The notes beneath the pieces are model-generated. The model saw only the letters and a program-made list of their open reading frames with translations, was not told where the DNA came from and made no database searches. A stretch of 14,608 nt of DNA from Spirochaetales bacterium (GTDB lineage Bacteria; Spirochaetota; Spirochaetia; DTKZ01), in contig JAISQU010000254.1 in the NCBI GenBank assembly GCA_031274005.1, positions 1 through 14,608 on the forward strand, read 5' to 3'. The position numbers and the translations under genes were made by a program. Positions 1 to 5,542 of this stretch are shown here, one piece after another (the first letter of the stretch is position 1; each line of letters starts with the position of its first letter).

Positions 1-136
1 TGCTAAATGACAGGAAAAAGAATTTTAACCGCCAAGTCGAAGAAGTCGAATAAGGGAAGAAAGTAGATGTCAGAAAATATAGTAATTCGTTACACTATAA
101 GAAATTATAACAACGGTACAAGTTCTGATTGGGAAA

Positions 137-230
137 GGCATGGTTCATACCCCGGAGCTCTGCTCCGGAACGTGAGTTGGCCTACCACAAAATGGAAAGG
201 CTCTTAAATTTACGGGTTATGAACCATGCC
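137..230. repeat. Nested inverted-repeat element with GGAGC-TCT-GCTCC core
   Basis: The outer arms GGCATGGTTCATA (137-149) and its exact complement (218-230) enclose a perfect inner hairpin, CCGGAGC-TCT-GCTCCGG (152-168). The inner core GGAGCTCTGCTCC recurs in the hairpin at 252-294. The word GGTTCATACCCCG (142-154) recurs with one change at 5354-5366, also directly before a palindrome. No reading frame of note lies here. It is probably a dispersed palindromic element; its function is unknown. Confidence 0.7.
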
Positions 231-251
231 TATACAATAAATTTCCTTAAC

Positions 252-294
252 CAATGAAGATACCGCGGAGCTCTGCTCCGCGGTATCTTCATTG
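252..294. repeat. Perfect 20-bp-stem hairpin downstream of the DUF3842 gene
   Basis: Arms 252-271 and 275-294 are perfectly complementary over 20 bp around the loop TCT. The hairpin begins 12 nt after the stop codon of the minus-strand DUF3842 gene, so it could act as a transcription terminator or mRNA 3-prime stabiliser. No clear U-run follows on the minus strand, so an intrinsic terminator is not certain. The central 13 bp are identical to the core at 154-166, which points to a repeat family rather than a gene-specific terminator. The rest of 1-306 shows only a degenerate AACCGCCAAG-type tract (about 28-60). Confidence 0.75.
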
Positions 295-306
295 CAGCTC
301 ACACAA

Positions 307-741
307 TCAAGACTCAGATTCATTTTTTTCTCCTGTGGTCCGGGCCTTTACAGCCTGAACCGCTTGAGAAATAAGGCTGCCGATGGGTTTTGATTCGTAA
401 CCCACAATAGTAAAGTGCGGCTGAACAAGCGGTATAAGAAGTTTTTCCGCCCCGCTGGCGAAAACAGCCTGTGCCATAACGGAAGTAACCTCGCCCATCA
501 TGGAGTCGGGTATGACTATGCCTATGGGCCCCACGATAATATCCGACGCGGCAGCCGAAACGCGAATGGCGTTTTCTCCCGAAGCTCCCCTGTCCGCTCC
601 CGCGCGCACCATGCGGTCCGCCGCCGCCGCGTTTGTGCCCAGGGCAATAATTTCGGCCCTGCCCTGAAGCTCCTGTTTAAGCTGCGTAACAATTTGCGCG
701 CCGATGCCGCCCCCCATACCGTCGATAACCGTTATTCTCAT
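307..741 (-). CDS. DUF3842 family protein (conserved hypothetical)
   Basis: This is a 144-residue protein. Its N-terminus, MRITVIDGMGGGIGAQIV, has a Rossmann-like beta strand followed by a glycine-rich loop (residues 8-14), suggesting nucleotide or dinucleotide binding. Further segments that I recognise as typical of the DUF3842 family are EIIALGTNAAA (about 30-40), AGADRGASGENAI (about 47-59) and DIIVGPIGIVIPDSMMGE (about 67-84). The biochemical role of the family is not known to me. Length matches the family. No Shine-Dalgarno precedes the ATG, but an AATAAT box lies 6 nt upstream, so the message may be leaderless. It lies 118 bp downstream of the CDP-alcohol phosphatidyltransferase gene on the same strand and may also be read from there. 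A 20-bp-stem hairpin follows the stop. Confidence 0.88.
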   Translation of the reverse strand: MRITVIDGMGGGIGAQIVTQLKQELQGRAEIIALGTNAAAADRMVRAGADRGASGENAIRVSAAASDIIVGPIGIVIPDSMMGEVTSVMAQAVFASGAEKLLIPLVQPHFTIVGYESKPIGSLISQAVQAVKARTTGEKNESES

Positions 742-747
742 GGAGTC

Positions 748-776
748 ATTATTTCAGGACGGGCGGGCTTATGCAA
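748..776 (-). promoter_or_regulatory. Candidate promoter of the DUF3842 gene, leaderless type
   Basis: On the minus strand TTGCAT (771-776) is followed after 17 nt by AATAAT (748-753), and the ATG starts 6 nt further on. The -10 box matches the consensus at 5 of 6 positions; the -35 box is weak. The spacing would place the transcription start at or next to the ATG. Confidence 0.4.
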
Positions 777-859
777 GCGGCGGGCAGGGCGTCGGCGTTT
801 ACCCTCGCTTTACAGAATTAAATTGCGCACGGAAAAAGGAGTTGCGCCGCGGCCAAACA

Positions 860-1678
860 TCAGCCGGATTTATCGAGTTTTGCGTGACGGGCGTCTTTTG
901 CTTCAACGAAACTCTTTTTCAGATAAAGAATTTTCTCAGCAAGCGACAGGCACAAAATACCCGCGGCGCCGTATTCCGGAATGAAGGCGTAGGGGCGTAA
1001 AAAACTGAACTGTTCGGCCAGTGCCAGCACCTCAAAACCGTACAGGAACATAGTCGCAAAAATCGCGAACTTTCCCAAAAGAGTCGCCATGGCGTGAACA
1101 TAGCCCTGATAGGCAAGAAGCGCCCCCATCCCTATCCACTGAAAGACAAGGCGGAAGAGCGCCAAAATGACAAACCAGTCGGGAATAATGCCGTAGTACG
1201 CCATAATTACCGACACAACAATAAGAATGGCATAGTCGCTGATGCTGTCAAGGTATTTGCCGATCCGCGTCACCTGCCGCCTTCCCCGTGCGATGGCGCC
1301 GTCAAGAAGGTCGGTCAGAAAGATCAGGGCCACAAAGGGAATAAGCACAGGCAGCAGAGGGTAGCTGTCCGCCAGTATCAACGCCAGCGCGACGCTCGGA
1401 ATGGAACTAATGCGCACCATGGTAAGCCTGTTGGCCGCGTTAATGTGTTCCAGTTTTCCGCCTGTATGAAGCAGGACAAAATGATCGTGCATAATCAAAA
1501 GGAAAATCCACAAGCCTATGTGAATAAACGCCAGCGCGAGAATATACGTGACCAGTCCCAGAGGCGAAGGCCGGATACGGTAGGCCGCGCACAAACCCGT
1601 GGTAAAAACAAGCTGCGCCAGGAAAAAAAAGCCCACGGTACGGGAAATACTCGCTGTTATATCAGCCTTTTTTCGCAT
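860..1678 (-). CDS. CDP-alcohol phosphatidyltransferase family membrane protein
   Basis: This 272-residue integral membrane enzyme carries the complete family signature D-x2-D-G-x2-A-R-x8-G-x3-D-x3-D: D123, D126, G127, A130, R131, G140, D144 and D148. These residues bind the two metal ions and the CDP group, so it should transfer a phosphatidyl or related group from a CDP-activated lipid to an alcohol in the inner membrane. The acceptor (glycerol-3-phosphate, serine, inositol or other) cannot be read from the motif. The usual N-terminal helix of the family (NRLTMVRISSIPS) begins only at about residue 83, after an extension of about 75 residues with two predicted membrane helices. Six or more hydrophobic segments are visible in total. 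There is no Shine-Dalgarno; a promoter lies 6 nt upstream of the ATG. Upstream, the 153-bp repeat array separates it from nifU. Confidence 0.9.
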   Translation of the reverse strand: MRKKADITASISRTVGFFFLAQLVFTTGLCAAYRIRPSPLGLVTYILALAFIHIGLWIFLLIMHDHFVLLHTGGKLEHINAANRLTMVRISSIPSVALALILADSYPLLPVLIPFVALIFLTDLLDGAIARGRRQVTRIGKYLDSISDYAILIVVSVIMAYYGIIPDWFVILALFRLVFQWIGMGALLAYQGYVHAMATLLGKFAIFATMFLYGFEVLALAEQFSFLRPYAFIPEYGAAGILCLSLAEKILYLKKSFVEAKDARHAKLDKSG

Positions 1679-1684
1679 TCAATA

Positions 1685-1713
1685 AGTTTAGGAAAAGATA
1701 CAAGAGATGTCAA
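1685..1713 (-). promoter_or_regulatory. Promoter of the CDP-alcohol phosphatidyltransferase gene
   Basis: On the minus strand a perfect TTGACA (1708-1713), a 17-nt spacer and TAAACT (1685-1690, 4 of 6 consensus) precede the ATG by only 6 nt, so the transcript should begin at about the first base of the start codon. This explains the missing Shine-Dalgarno. The -35 box lies 3 nt from the terminal hairpin of the repeat array. Confidence 0.6.
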
Positions 1714-1716
1714 TTT

Positions 1717-1754
1717 GCCGACTTCCGGCCTGCATCGGCAGGCCGGAAGTCGGC
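1717..1754. repeat. Terminal CGAT-loop hairpin of the 153-bp repeat array
   Basis: The arms GCCGACTTCCGGCCTGC (1717-1733) and its exact complement (1738-1754) form a 17-bp stem with a 4-nt loop (CGAT on the minus strand). It closes the repeat array on the side facing the promoter of the downstream minus-strand gene. It may terminate transcription from nifSU, although no U-run follows. The hairpin at 8715-8748 has the same design and position. Confidence 0.75.
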
Positions 1755-2054
1755 GCCGGAAATTGCGGTAAGTGTCCACAGTGCTCTACAGGCGGGAAAA
1801 CGCCGCGCCTGATTGTAACGCAATTGCGCAGCAATTGCCGAGGCGCTTATGCCCCTTCCGCACATTTCCGTGAAACTCAAGCCTGCATCGGCAGGCCGGA
1901 AGTCGGCGCCGGAAATTGCGGTAAGTGTTCACAGTGCTCTACAGGCGGGAAAACGCCGCGCCTGATTGTAACGCAATTGCGCAGCAATTGCCGAGGCGCT
2001 TATGCCGCTTCCGCACATTTCCGTGAAACTCAAGCCTGCATCGGCAGGCCGGAA
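1728..2054 (-). repeat. Tandem 153-bp repeat array (two full copies plus a partial third)
   Basis: Copies start at 1728 and 1881 and differ at only two positions by my count. A partial third copy begins at 2034 and breaks off at about 2054, just downstream of the nifU stop. On the minus strand each unit runs from CACGGAAATGTGCGG through a CAATTGC-TGC-GCAATTG hairpin to ACCGCAATTTCCGG and a GC-rich GCCTGC-CGAT-GCAGGC hairpin, so its ends are imperfect inverted repeats. The open frame across the array reflects the period being divisible by three and is not a believable gene. The same family recurs at 8445-8750 in the opposite orientation. Confidence 0.9.
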
Positions 2055-2068
2055 TCCGGAACCGAGGC

Positions 2069-2662
2069 TTAACCGTACAAATGTTCGTACTCGTGCAAAA
2101 GCTCTTCCGCCTTTTTTCTGCACTGGCCGCAGACCGTACCTATTTTCGTTTTATTCTGCAGGTCGAGCCAGGTCCGCGCCCCCTCTTTGACAGCTTTTTC
2201 GATTTCCTTGTCGGTAACGTTCATGCACTGACAAATGGTAACGGCCTTCTCCCGCTCGATCCTGTCTTCCTGGCCGGTACGCCTGTAGTAGTCCTCTATG
2301 GCGGCGCGCAGGGCCTTGTCGCCTAAAACGGAGCAGTGAATCTTGTGTTCGGGCAGGCCGCCCAGCTTCTTCGTAATATCTGCGGGGGTAACGTGGTAGG
2401 CTTCCTCAAGGGGCATGCCTTTGACAACCTCGCTCAGCATAGAGGTAGAGGCAATGGCCGAAGCGCAGCCGTAGGTTTTCCACTTGCAGTCCTCTATACG
2501 GCCGTCCTTCACCCTGATTGCCACAAGCATCTGGTCGCCGCACTTGATGTTTCCCACCGAGCCCTTACCGTCGTCGGCGTAGGAGTCCTCATCCTCCAGA
2601 ATGTTCCGCGGATTGGTAAAATGATCTTTTACAATATCCGTATAGAGCCAGCCGTTTGCCAT
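2069..2662 (-). CDS. nifU: NifU-like Fe-S cluster scaffold with C-terminal BFD-type [2Fe-2S] domain
   Basis: The 197-residue protein has two domains. Residues 1-130 are the IscU/NifU N-terminal scaffold, with the three cluster-assembly cysteines C41 (GNIKCGD), C66 (YGCASA) and C110 (KIHCSV), plus the nearby Asp (D43) that is typical of labile-cluster scaffolds. Residues 140-185 are a BFD-type ferredoxin domain with C144-x-C146 and C178-x2-C181, as in the central domain of Azotobacter NifU. The C-terminal Nfu domain of full-length NifU is absent. It begins 3 nt after the nifS stop codon, so the two are co-transcribed and the desulfurase supplies sulfur to this scaffold. The name follows the domain layout. 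No nitrogenase genes are in the window, so a housekeeping Fe-S role is more likely than a nitrogenase-specific one. Confidence 0.95.
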   Translation of the reverse strand: MANGWLYTDIVKDHFTNPRNILEDEDSYADDGKGSVGNIKCGDQMLVAIRVKDGRIEDCKWKTYGCASAIASTSMLSEVVKGMPLEEAYHVTPADITKKLGGLPEHKIHCSVLGDKALRAAIEDYYRRTGQEDRIEREKAVTICQCMNVTDKEIEKAVKEGARTWLDLQNKTKIGTVCGQCRKKAEELLHEYEHLYG

Positions 2663-2665
2663 AAG

Positions 2666-3853
2666 CTAGCCCCGCTTGCCGTACACGGTGGACATTGAGC
2701 GTATCTTCTGCATAATCGGCGGCAGAGTTTCCAGCACGTAATCCACATCCGCGTCTGTTGTCTCGCGCCCCAGACTGAAACGTATGGAACCGTGGGCAAG
2801 CTCCGGCTCCACACCCGTCGCCAGAAGCACATGACTCGGCTCAAGAGAACCCGAAGCGCAGGCCGAACCGGTTGAAACCTGAATGCCGTTCATATCAAGA
2901 TACAGAAGAATCGCCTCGCCCTCCGCCCCCCGGAAAGACACATTGAGCGTACCCGGCAGAGTATCCGCGGGGTGTCCGTTCACATGAATATCCGGCACTT
3001 TTTCCAGAAGCCCCTTGCGCAGCTTCTCCCGCAGCGCCCACAGTTTGGCAACCTCATCCTTCATCTCACGCGAAGCCAGCTCCACCGCCTTACCCAAACC
3101 GATAATACCCAGCGTGTTATACGTCCCGGCGCGCCGGCCATCCTCCTGATGCCCGCCGTGAATAAAAGTGCAAAAGGGAGCGCCCTTTTTGACATACAGA
3201 ATACCTATACCCTTGGGCCCGTAGAGCTTGTGCGCCGAAAAACTCAAGAAATCCACATCCAGGTCCTTCACATCGACAGGAACCTTCCCCAGGGTCTGAA
3301 CAGCGTCGGTATGCATCAAAGCGCCCCGCTCGTGGGCAAGACGCGTAATGGCCTTGACATCCTGCAGCGTGCCGATCTCGTTATTCCCCATCATCACGGA
3401 AACCAAAGCCGTCTCCCCTGAAACAGCGGCCTCCAGATCCTCCATATTAACCTTGCCCTGCGCGTCTACCCCGGCAAAGGTAACAGACACGCCCTTGTGC
3501 TGAAGAAACTCCGCCGTGTTGATAATGCTGGGATGCTCAATCGCGCTGGTTACAAGCCCCCGGCGGCCCCTGGCCACACAACTGCACACCCCGCTGCCGC
3601 AGTCAATCATATTAAGAACGGTATTGTTCGACTCCGACCCGCCCCCCGTAAAAATAATTTCTTCCGGCGCGGCGCCGATAAAACGCGCCACAATCTCCCT
3701 CGCCTGGGCCACTTTTTCCCCGGCATAGCGCCCCGAACTATGCATACTCGAAGCGTTACCGTAAATGTCGAAAGCCTCCGTCAGGGCCGCTTTGACCCCC
3801 GGATGCAGCGGCGTTGTAGCGTTATAATCCATGTATACTGAGTGGTTGCTCAT
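2666..3853 (-). CDS. nifS: Cysteine desulfurase (NifS/IscS family)
   Basis: This pyridoxal-phosphate enzyme removes sulfur from L-cysteine and passes it as persulfide to the NifU scaffold. From the chosen start the protein has 395 residues. It begins with the family motif YMDYNATTPLHPGV. H107 (SAIEHPS) and D183/Q186 (HTDAVQT) contact the cofactor, K209 (SFSAHKLYGPKG) is the Schiff-base lysine, and C332 (STGSACASGS) on the mobile loop is the catalytic cysteine. The start at 3853 is preferred over an in-frame ATG at 3895 because AGGGGGA lies 6 nt upstream, and the longer start would lie upstream of the likely transcription start. Residues 85-92 form an uncommon Cys-rich stretch (C-x4-C-x-C). 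It is the first gene of the nifS-nifU operon. Confidence 0.96.
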   Translation of the reverse strand: MSNHSVYMDYNATTPLHPGVKAALTEAFDIYGNASSMHSSGRYAGEKVAQAREIVARFIGAAPEEIIFTGGGSESNNTVLNMIDCGSGVCSCVARGRRGLVTSAIEHPSIINTAEFLQHKGVSVTFAGVDAQGKVNMEDLEAAVSGETALVSVMMGNNEIGTLQDVKAITRLAHERGALMHTDAVQTLGKVPVDVKDLDVDFLSFSAHKLYGPKGIGILYVKKGAPFCTFIHGGHQEDGRRAGTYNTLGIIGLGKAVELASREMKDEVAKLWALREKLRKGLLEKVPDIHVNGHPADTLPGTLNVSFRGAEGEAILLYLDMNGIQVSTGSACASGSLEPSHVLLATGVEPELAHGSIRFSLGRETTDADVDYVLETLPPIMQKIRSMSTVYGKRG

Positions 3854-3890
3854 AAATCCCCCTGAGTGATTTATTCTTTGTACACCTGCA

Positions 3891-3919
3891 AACATACTAT
3901 AATTTACTGAAAAGGTAAA
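3891..3919 (-). promoter_or_regulatory. Candidate promoter of nifS-nifU
   Basis: On the minus strand TTTACC (3914-3919), 17 nt, then TATGTT (3891-3896); each box matches the consensus at 4 of 6 positions. It would give a leader of about 30 nt carrying the AGGGGGA ribosome site. The short inverted repeat TTTAC-N7-GTAAA (3903-3919) overlaps the -35 region and could be an operator. Both readings are tentative. Confidence 0.3.
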
Positions 3920-3959
3920 GTATAGATAGGCAGTAGGCAGTAGTTAGAAGAGTGAAGAA

Positions 3960-4080
3960 TTTGGGCGCATCCCTGACGGCGCGCAGCTCCGTCAGGGCCG
4001 GGCTTTTCGGGGGTTCCGCCGCTGGCGCGGCCGCTTCGCGCCCCTTCAATCCCTTGCGCGGCCTGCGGGCTTCCGGTGAT
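3960..4080. repeat. GC-rich structure-prone intergenic element
   Basis: The spacer between the divergent nifS and DUF362 genes contains several potential stems: CCCTGACGG (3971-3979) with CCGTCAGGG (3989-3997), GGGG (4010-4013) with CCCC (4041-4044), and nested GGCGCG (4024-4029) with CGCGCC (4037-4042). It is much richer in GC than the AT-rich 3850-3960 beside it. Open frames that cross it show no conserved start or domain and look spurious. It resembles a dispersed structured element, possibly an RNA, but I cannot name a family. Confidence 0.45.
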
Positions 4081-4144
4081 TGGTACGGAAAAAATTGGTG
4101 CACCCAGAAGAGGGTCGGGGCTTAATGAGCGCAATCCGCGGCCC

Positions 4145-4173
4145 TTGACTCCTGTCCGTCCGCCCGTTACCCT
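4145..4173 (+). promoter_or_regulatory. Weak candidate promoter of the DUF362 gene, leaderless type
   Basis: TTGACT (4145-4150), a 17-nt spacer and TACCCT (4168-4173) end 7 nt before the ATG at 4181. The -10 box is poor (3 of 6). It is listed because the gene has no Shine-Dalgarno and the geometry matches that seen at 1685-1713 and 748-776. Confidence 0.25.
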
Positions 4174-4180
4174 TTTTCGC

Positions 4181-5335
4181 ATGTCTACCGTTGTACTCAT
4201 AGGCTGTTCCTCGTATAAAACCGATACCGTGTACGCCGCCGTCCGCGCGGGGATAGAGCTTCTTGGCGGAACCGCAGCCTTTGTCAAAGCGGGTGAAAAA
4301 ATTCTCCTGAAACCCAACATGCTGGCGGCCCGCGCGCCGGAGCTTGCCGTTACAACCCATCCCGCGGTGTTTGAAGCCGCCGCGCGAATATTTCAGGAGG
4401 CCGGCGCGATCCTTTCGTACGGCGACTCGCCCGGATATGACAGGCCGGCCCACGCCGCGCGCGTGGCAGGGATAGCCGAAATCGCGGAGAAACTCGGGGT
4501 AAGCGTGGCGGACTTTGAAACAGCCGCGCCGGCGCAGGTAGCGGAGGCCGCAGGCGCGCCGGTCAGCTTCCCCATAGCAAAAGGCGTACGCGAGGCCGAC
4601 GGCCTCATCAGCCTGTGCAAAATGAAAACCCACAGCCTTACCCGCATAACCGGCGCGCTCAAAAACCAGCTCGGCTGCCTCACGGGCTTTGAAAAAGCGC
4701 GCCTTCATGTCCGTAACCCTAATCCGCAAAAATTCAGTTCCCGCCTTGCCCTTATCACAAAGATCGTAAACCCCCGCCTCTACATCATGGACGGCGTCAC
4801 GGCCATGGAAGGCGAAGGCCCGTCGGGAGGAAACCCCGTCGGCATGGGCGTTCTTCTTTTTTCCCGCGATCCGGTCGCTCTTGACGCTGTTTTTTGCAGG
4901 CTTATAGACCTTGACCCCGCGTATGTTCCCACAATCGCAGAAGGTCAGGCCCTGGGTCTGGGGACGAAGGACGGCGTTACCCTTGTCGGCGATCCCGCGG
5001 AAAATTTCGTCAAACCCGATTTTGACGTGGTACGAAAACCCGTAACCGGCGACATCCTTTTCCGGCCCCTGCGGCCTCTGAAAAACAGCATTATCCCCCG
5101 GCCGGTTATAGCCGCGGCAAAGTGCGAAAAGTGCGGCGTTTGCGTCCGGGCCTGTCCCGCGGAGCCGGTTAAGGCCCTGGCTTTTCCCGGCGGCGGCCGC
5201 GCGGCGGCCCCGGTGTATGACTACTCGCGCTGCATCCGCTGTTACTGCTGTCAGGAGATGTGCCCGCACAGGGCCGTCAGCGTCAAAACCCCGCTCTTCG
5301 GCCGCATTATAACGCGCCTTTTGGGAAAGTTCTAG
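4181..5335 (+). CDS. DUF362 domain protein with two C-terminal 4Fe-4S clusters
   Basis: The 384-residue protein begins MSTVVLIGCSSYKTDTVYAA, a typical DUF362 N-terminus, followed by ILLKPNML (41-48), SYGDSPGY (79-86), CKMKTHSLTRITGALKN (146-162) and DGVTAMEGEGPSGGNP (204-219), which are core segments of that domain. Residues 315-325 (C-x2-C-x2-C-x3-C; C315, C318, C321, C325) and 351-361 (C351, C354, C357, C361) are two ferredoxin-type [4Fe-4S] sites. An electron-transfer or redox role in the cytoplasm is likely, but no substrate is known for this family. There is no signal peptide. The ATG at 4181 is preferred to an in-frame ATG at 4076 because the upstream residues are low-complexity and unlike the family. 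The divergent neighbour nifS-nifU could supply its clusters. Confidence 0.9.
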   Translation: MSTVVLIGCSSYKTDTVYAAVRAGIELLGGTAAFVKAGEKILLKPNMLAARAPELAVTTHPAVFEAAARIFQEAGAILSYGDSPGYDRPAHAARVAGIAEIAEKLGVSVADFETAAPAQVAEAAGAPVSFPIAKGVREADGLISLCKMKTHSLTRITGALKNQLGCLTGFEKARLHVRNPNPQKFSSRLALITKIVNPRLYIMDGVTAMEGEGPSGGNPVGMGVLLFSRDPVALDAVFCRLIDLDPAYVPTIAEGQALGLGTKDGVTLVGDPAENFVKPDFDVVRKPVTGDILFRPLRPLKNSIIPRPVIAAAKCEKCGVCVRACPAEPVKALAFPGGGRAAAPVYDYSRCIRCYCCQEMCPHRAVSVKTPLFGRIITRLLGKF

Positions 5336-5345
5336 TATCTTGATT

Positions 5346-5389
5346 CGCAAGCGGGTCCATACCCCGCCCTTTAGGGCGAGAGAGTCATT
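5346..5389. repeat. Small palindromic insertion within a shared repeat
   Basis: CTAGTATCTTGATT (5332-5345) and ACACTAAATCATAA (5390-5403) are contiguous at 8354-8381 but separated here by 44 nt. The extra segment contains GGTCCATACCCCG (5354-5366) and a CGCCC-TTTA-GGGCG hairpin (5365-5378). It is bordered by ATT on both sides (5343-5345 and 5387-5389), which could be a 3-bp target duplication. The hairpin might also end transcription of the DUF362 gene, whose stop codon is at 5333-5335. Confidence 0.5.
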
Positions 5390-5460
5390 ACACTAAATCA
5401 TAATTCTTCCTTTGCGATCTCAGCGTTCTCCGCGGTTTTTATCTGTGTCTTTAGTGTAAT
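5387..5460. repeat. 74-bp element bounded by 11-bp inverted repeats
   Basis: ATTACACTAAA (5387-5397) and its exact complement (5450-5460) flank a tract of the degenerate type CCTTTGCGATCTCAGCG...CCGCGG. The 17-nt word ATTACACTAAATCATAA at its left end is repeated exactly at 8365-8381, again next to a GCGCAAAGGACGCAGAG-type tract (about 8398-8422) in the opposite direction. A weaker version of the boundary word may lie at about 80-104. It is non-coding, and its origin is unknown. Confidence 0.6.
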
Positions 5461-5477
5461 CAAGGCGCCGCGCATTA

Positions 5478-5505
5478 TTGACAAAAAGGCGTTTTTCAGT
5501 ATTAT
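5478..5505 (+). promoter_or_regulatory. Promoter of rpsU
   Basis: A perfect TTGACA (5478-5483) is followed after 16 nt by TATTAT (5500-5505). The expected transcription start is near 5512. The ATG at 5504-5506 overlaps the -10 box, so it should not be part of the message and cannot be the start codon if this promoter is the one used. Confidence 0.65.
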
Positions 5506-5527
5506 GGACTACAGTATATGTACACAA

Positions 5528-5539
5528 AGGGAGGTGATT
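5528..5539 (+). promoter_or_regulatory. Extended Shine-Dalgarno of rpsU
   Basis: The stretch AGGGAGGTGATT includes GGAGGTGAT (5530-5538), complementary to nine consecutive bases of the usual 3-prime end of 16S rRNA. GGAGG ends 8 nt before the ATC at 5543, an ideal distance. It is far stronger than the ribosome sites of the other genes here. No ATG, GTG or TTG lies at a usable distance in frame. Confidence 0.8.
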
Positions 5540-5542
5540 CAT

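Noticed and set aside
1728..2054. CRISPR array or integron attC array
   Set aside because: The units are 153 bp with no short repeat/variable spacer pattern, no cas or integrase gene is nearby, and no GTTRRRY/RYYYAAC core pair was found at matching positions.
1707..2072. 121-codon open frame across the 153-bp repeats, with an internally repeated protein
   Set aside because: The frame stays open because the repeat period is divisible by three. No ribosome site or domain is present, and the same DNA family is not kept in frame at 8445-8750.
4076..4180. N-terminal extension of the DUF362 protein from ATG 4076
   Set aside because: The extra residues are Pro/Arg-rich and unlike the family, and part of the extension lies in the promoter-like region before 4181.
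4046..5350. 434-codon minus-strand open frame opposite the DUF362 gene
   Set aside because: It is a shadow of a GC-rich gene. The plus-strand product has clear family motifs and ferredoxin cysteines; the minus product has none.
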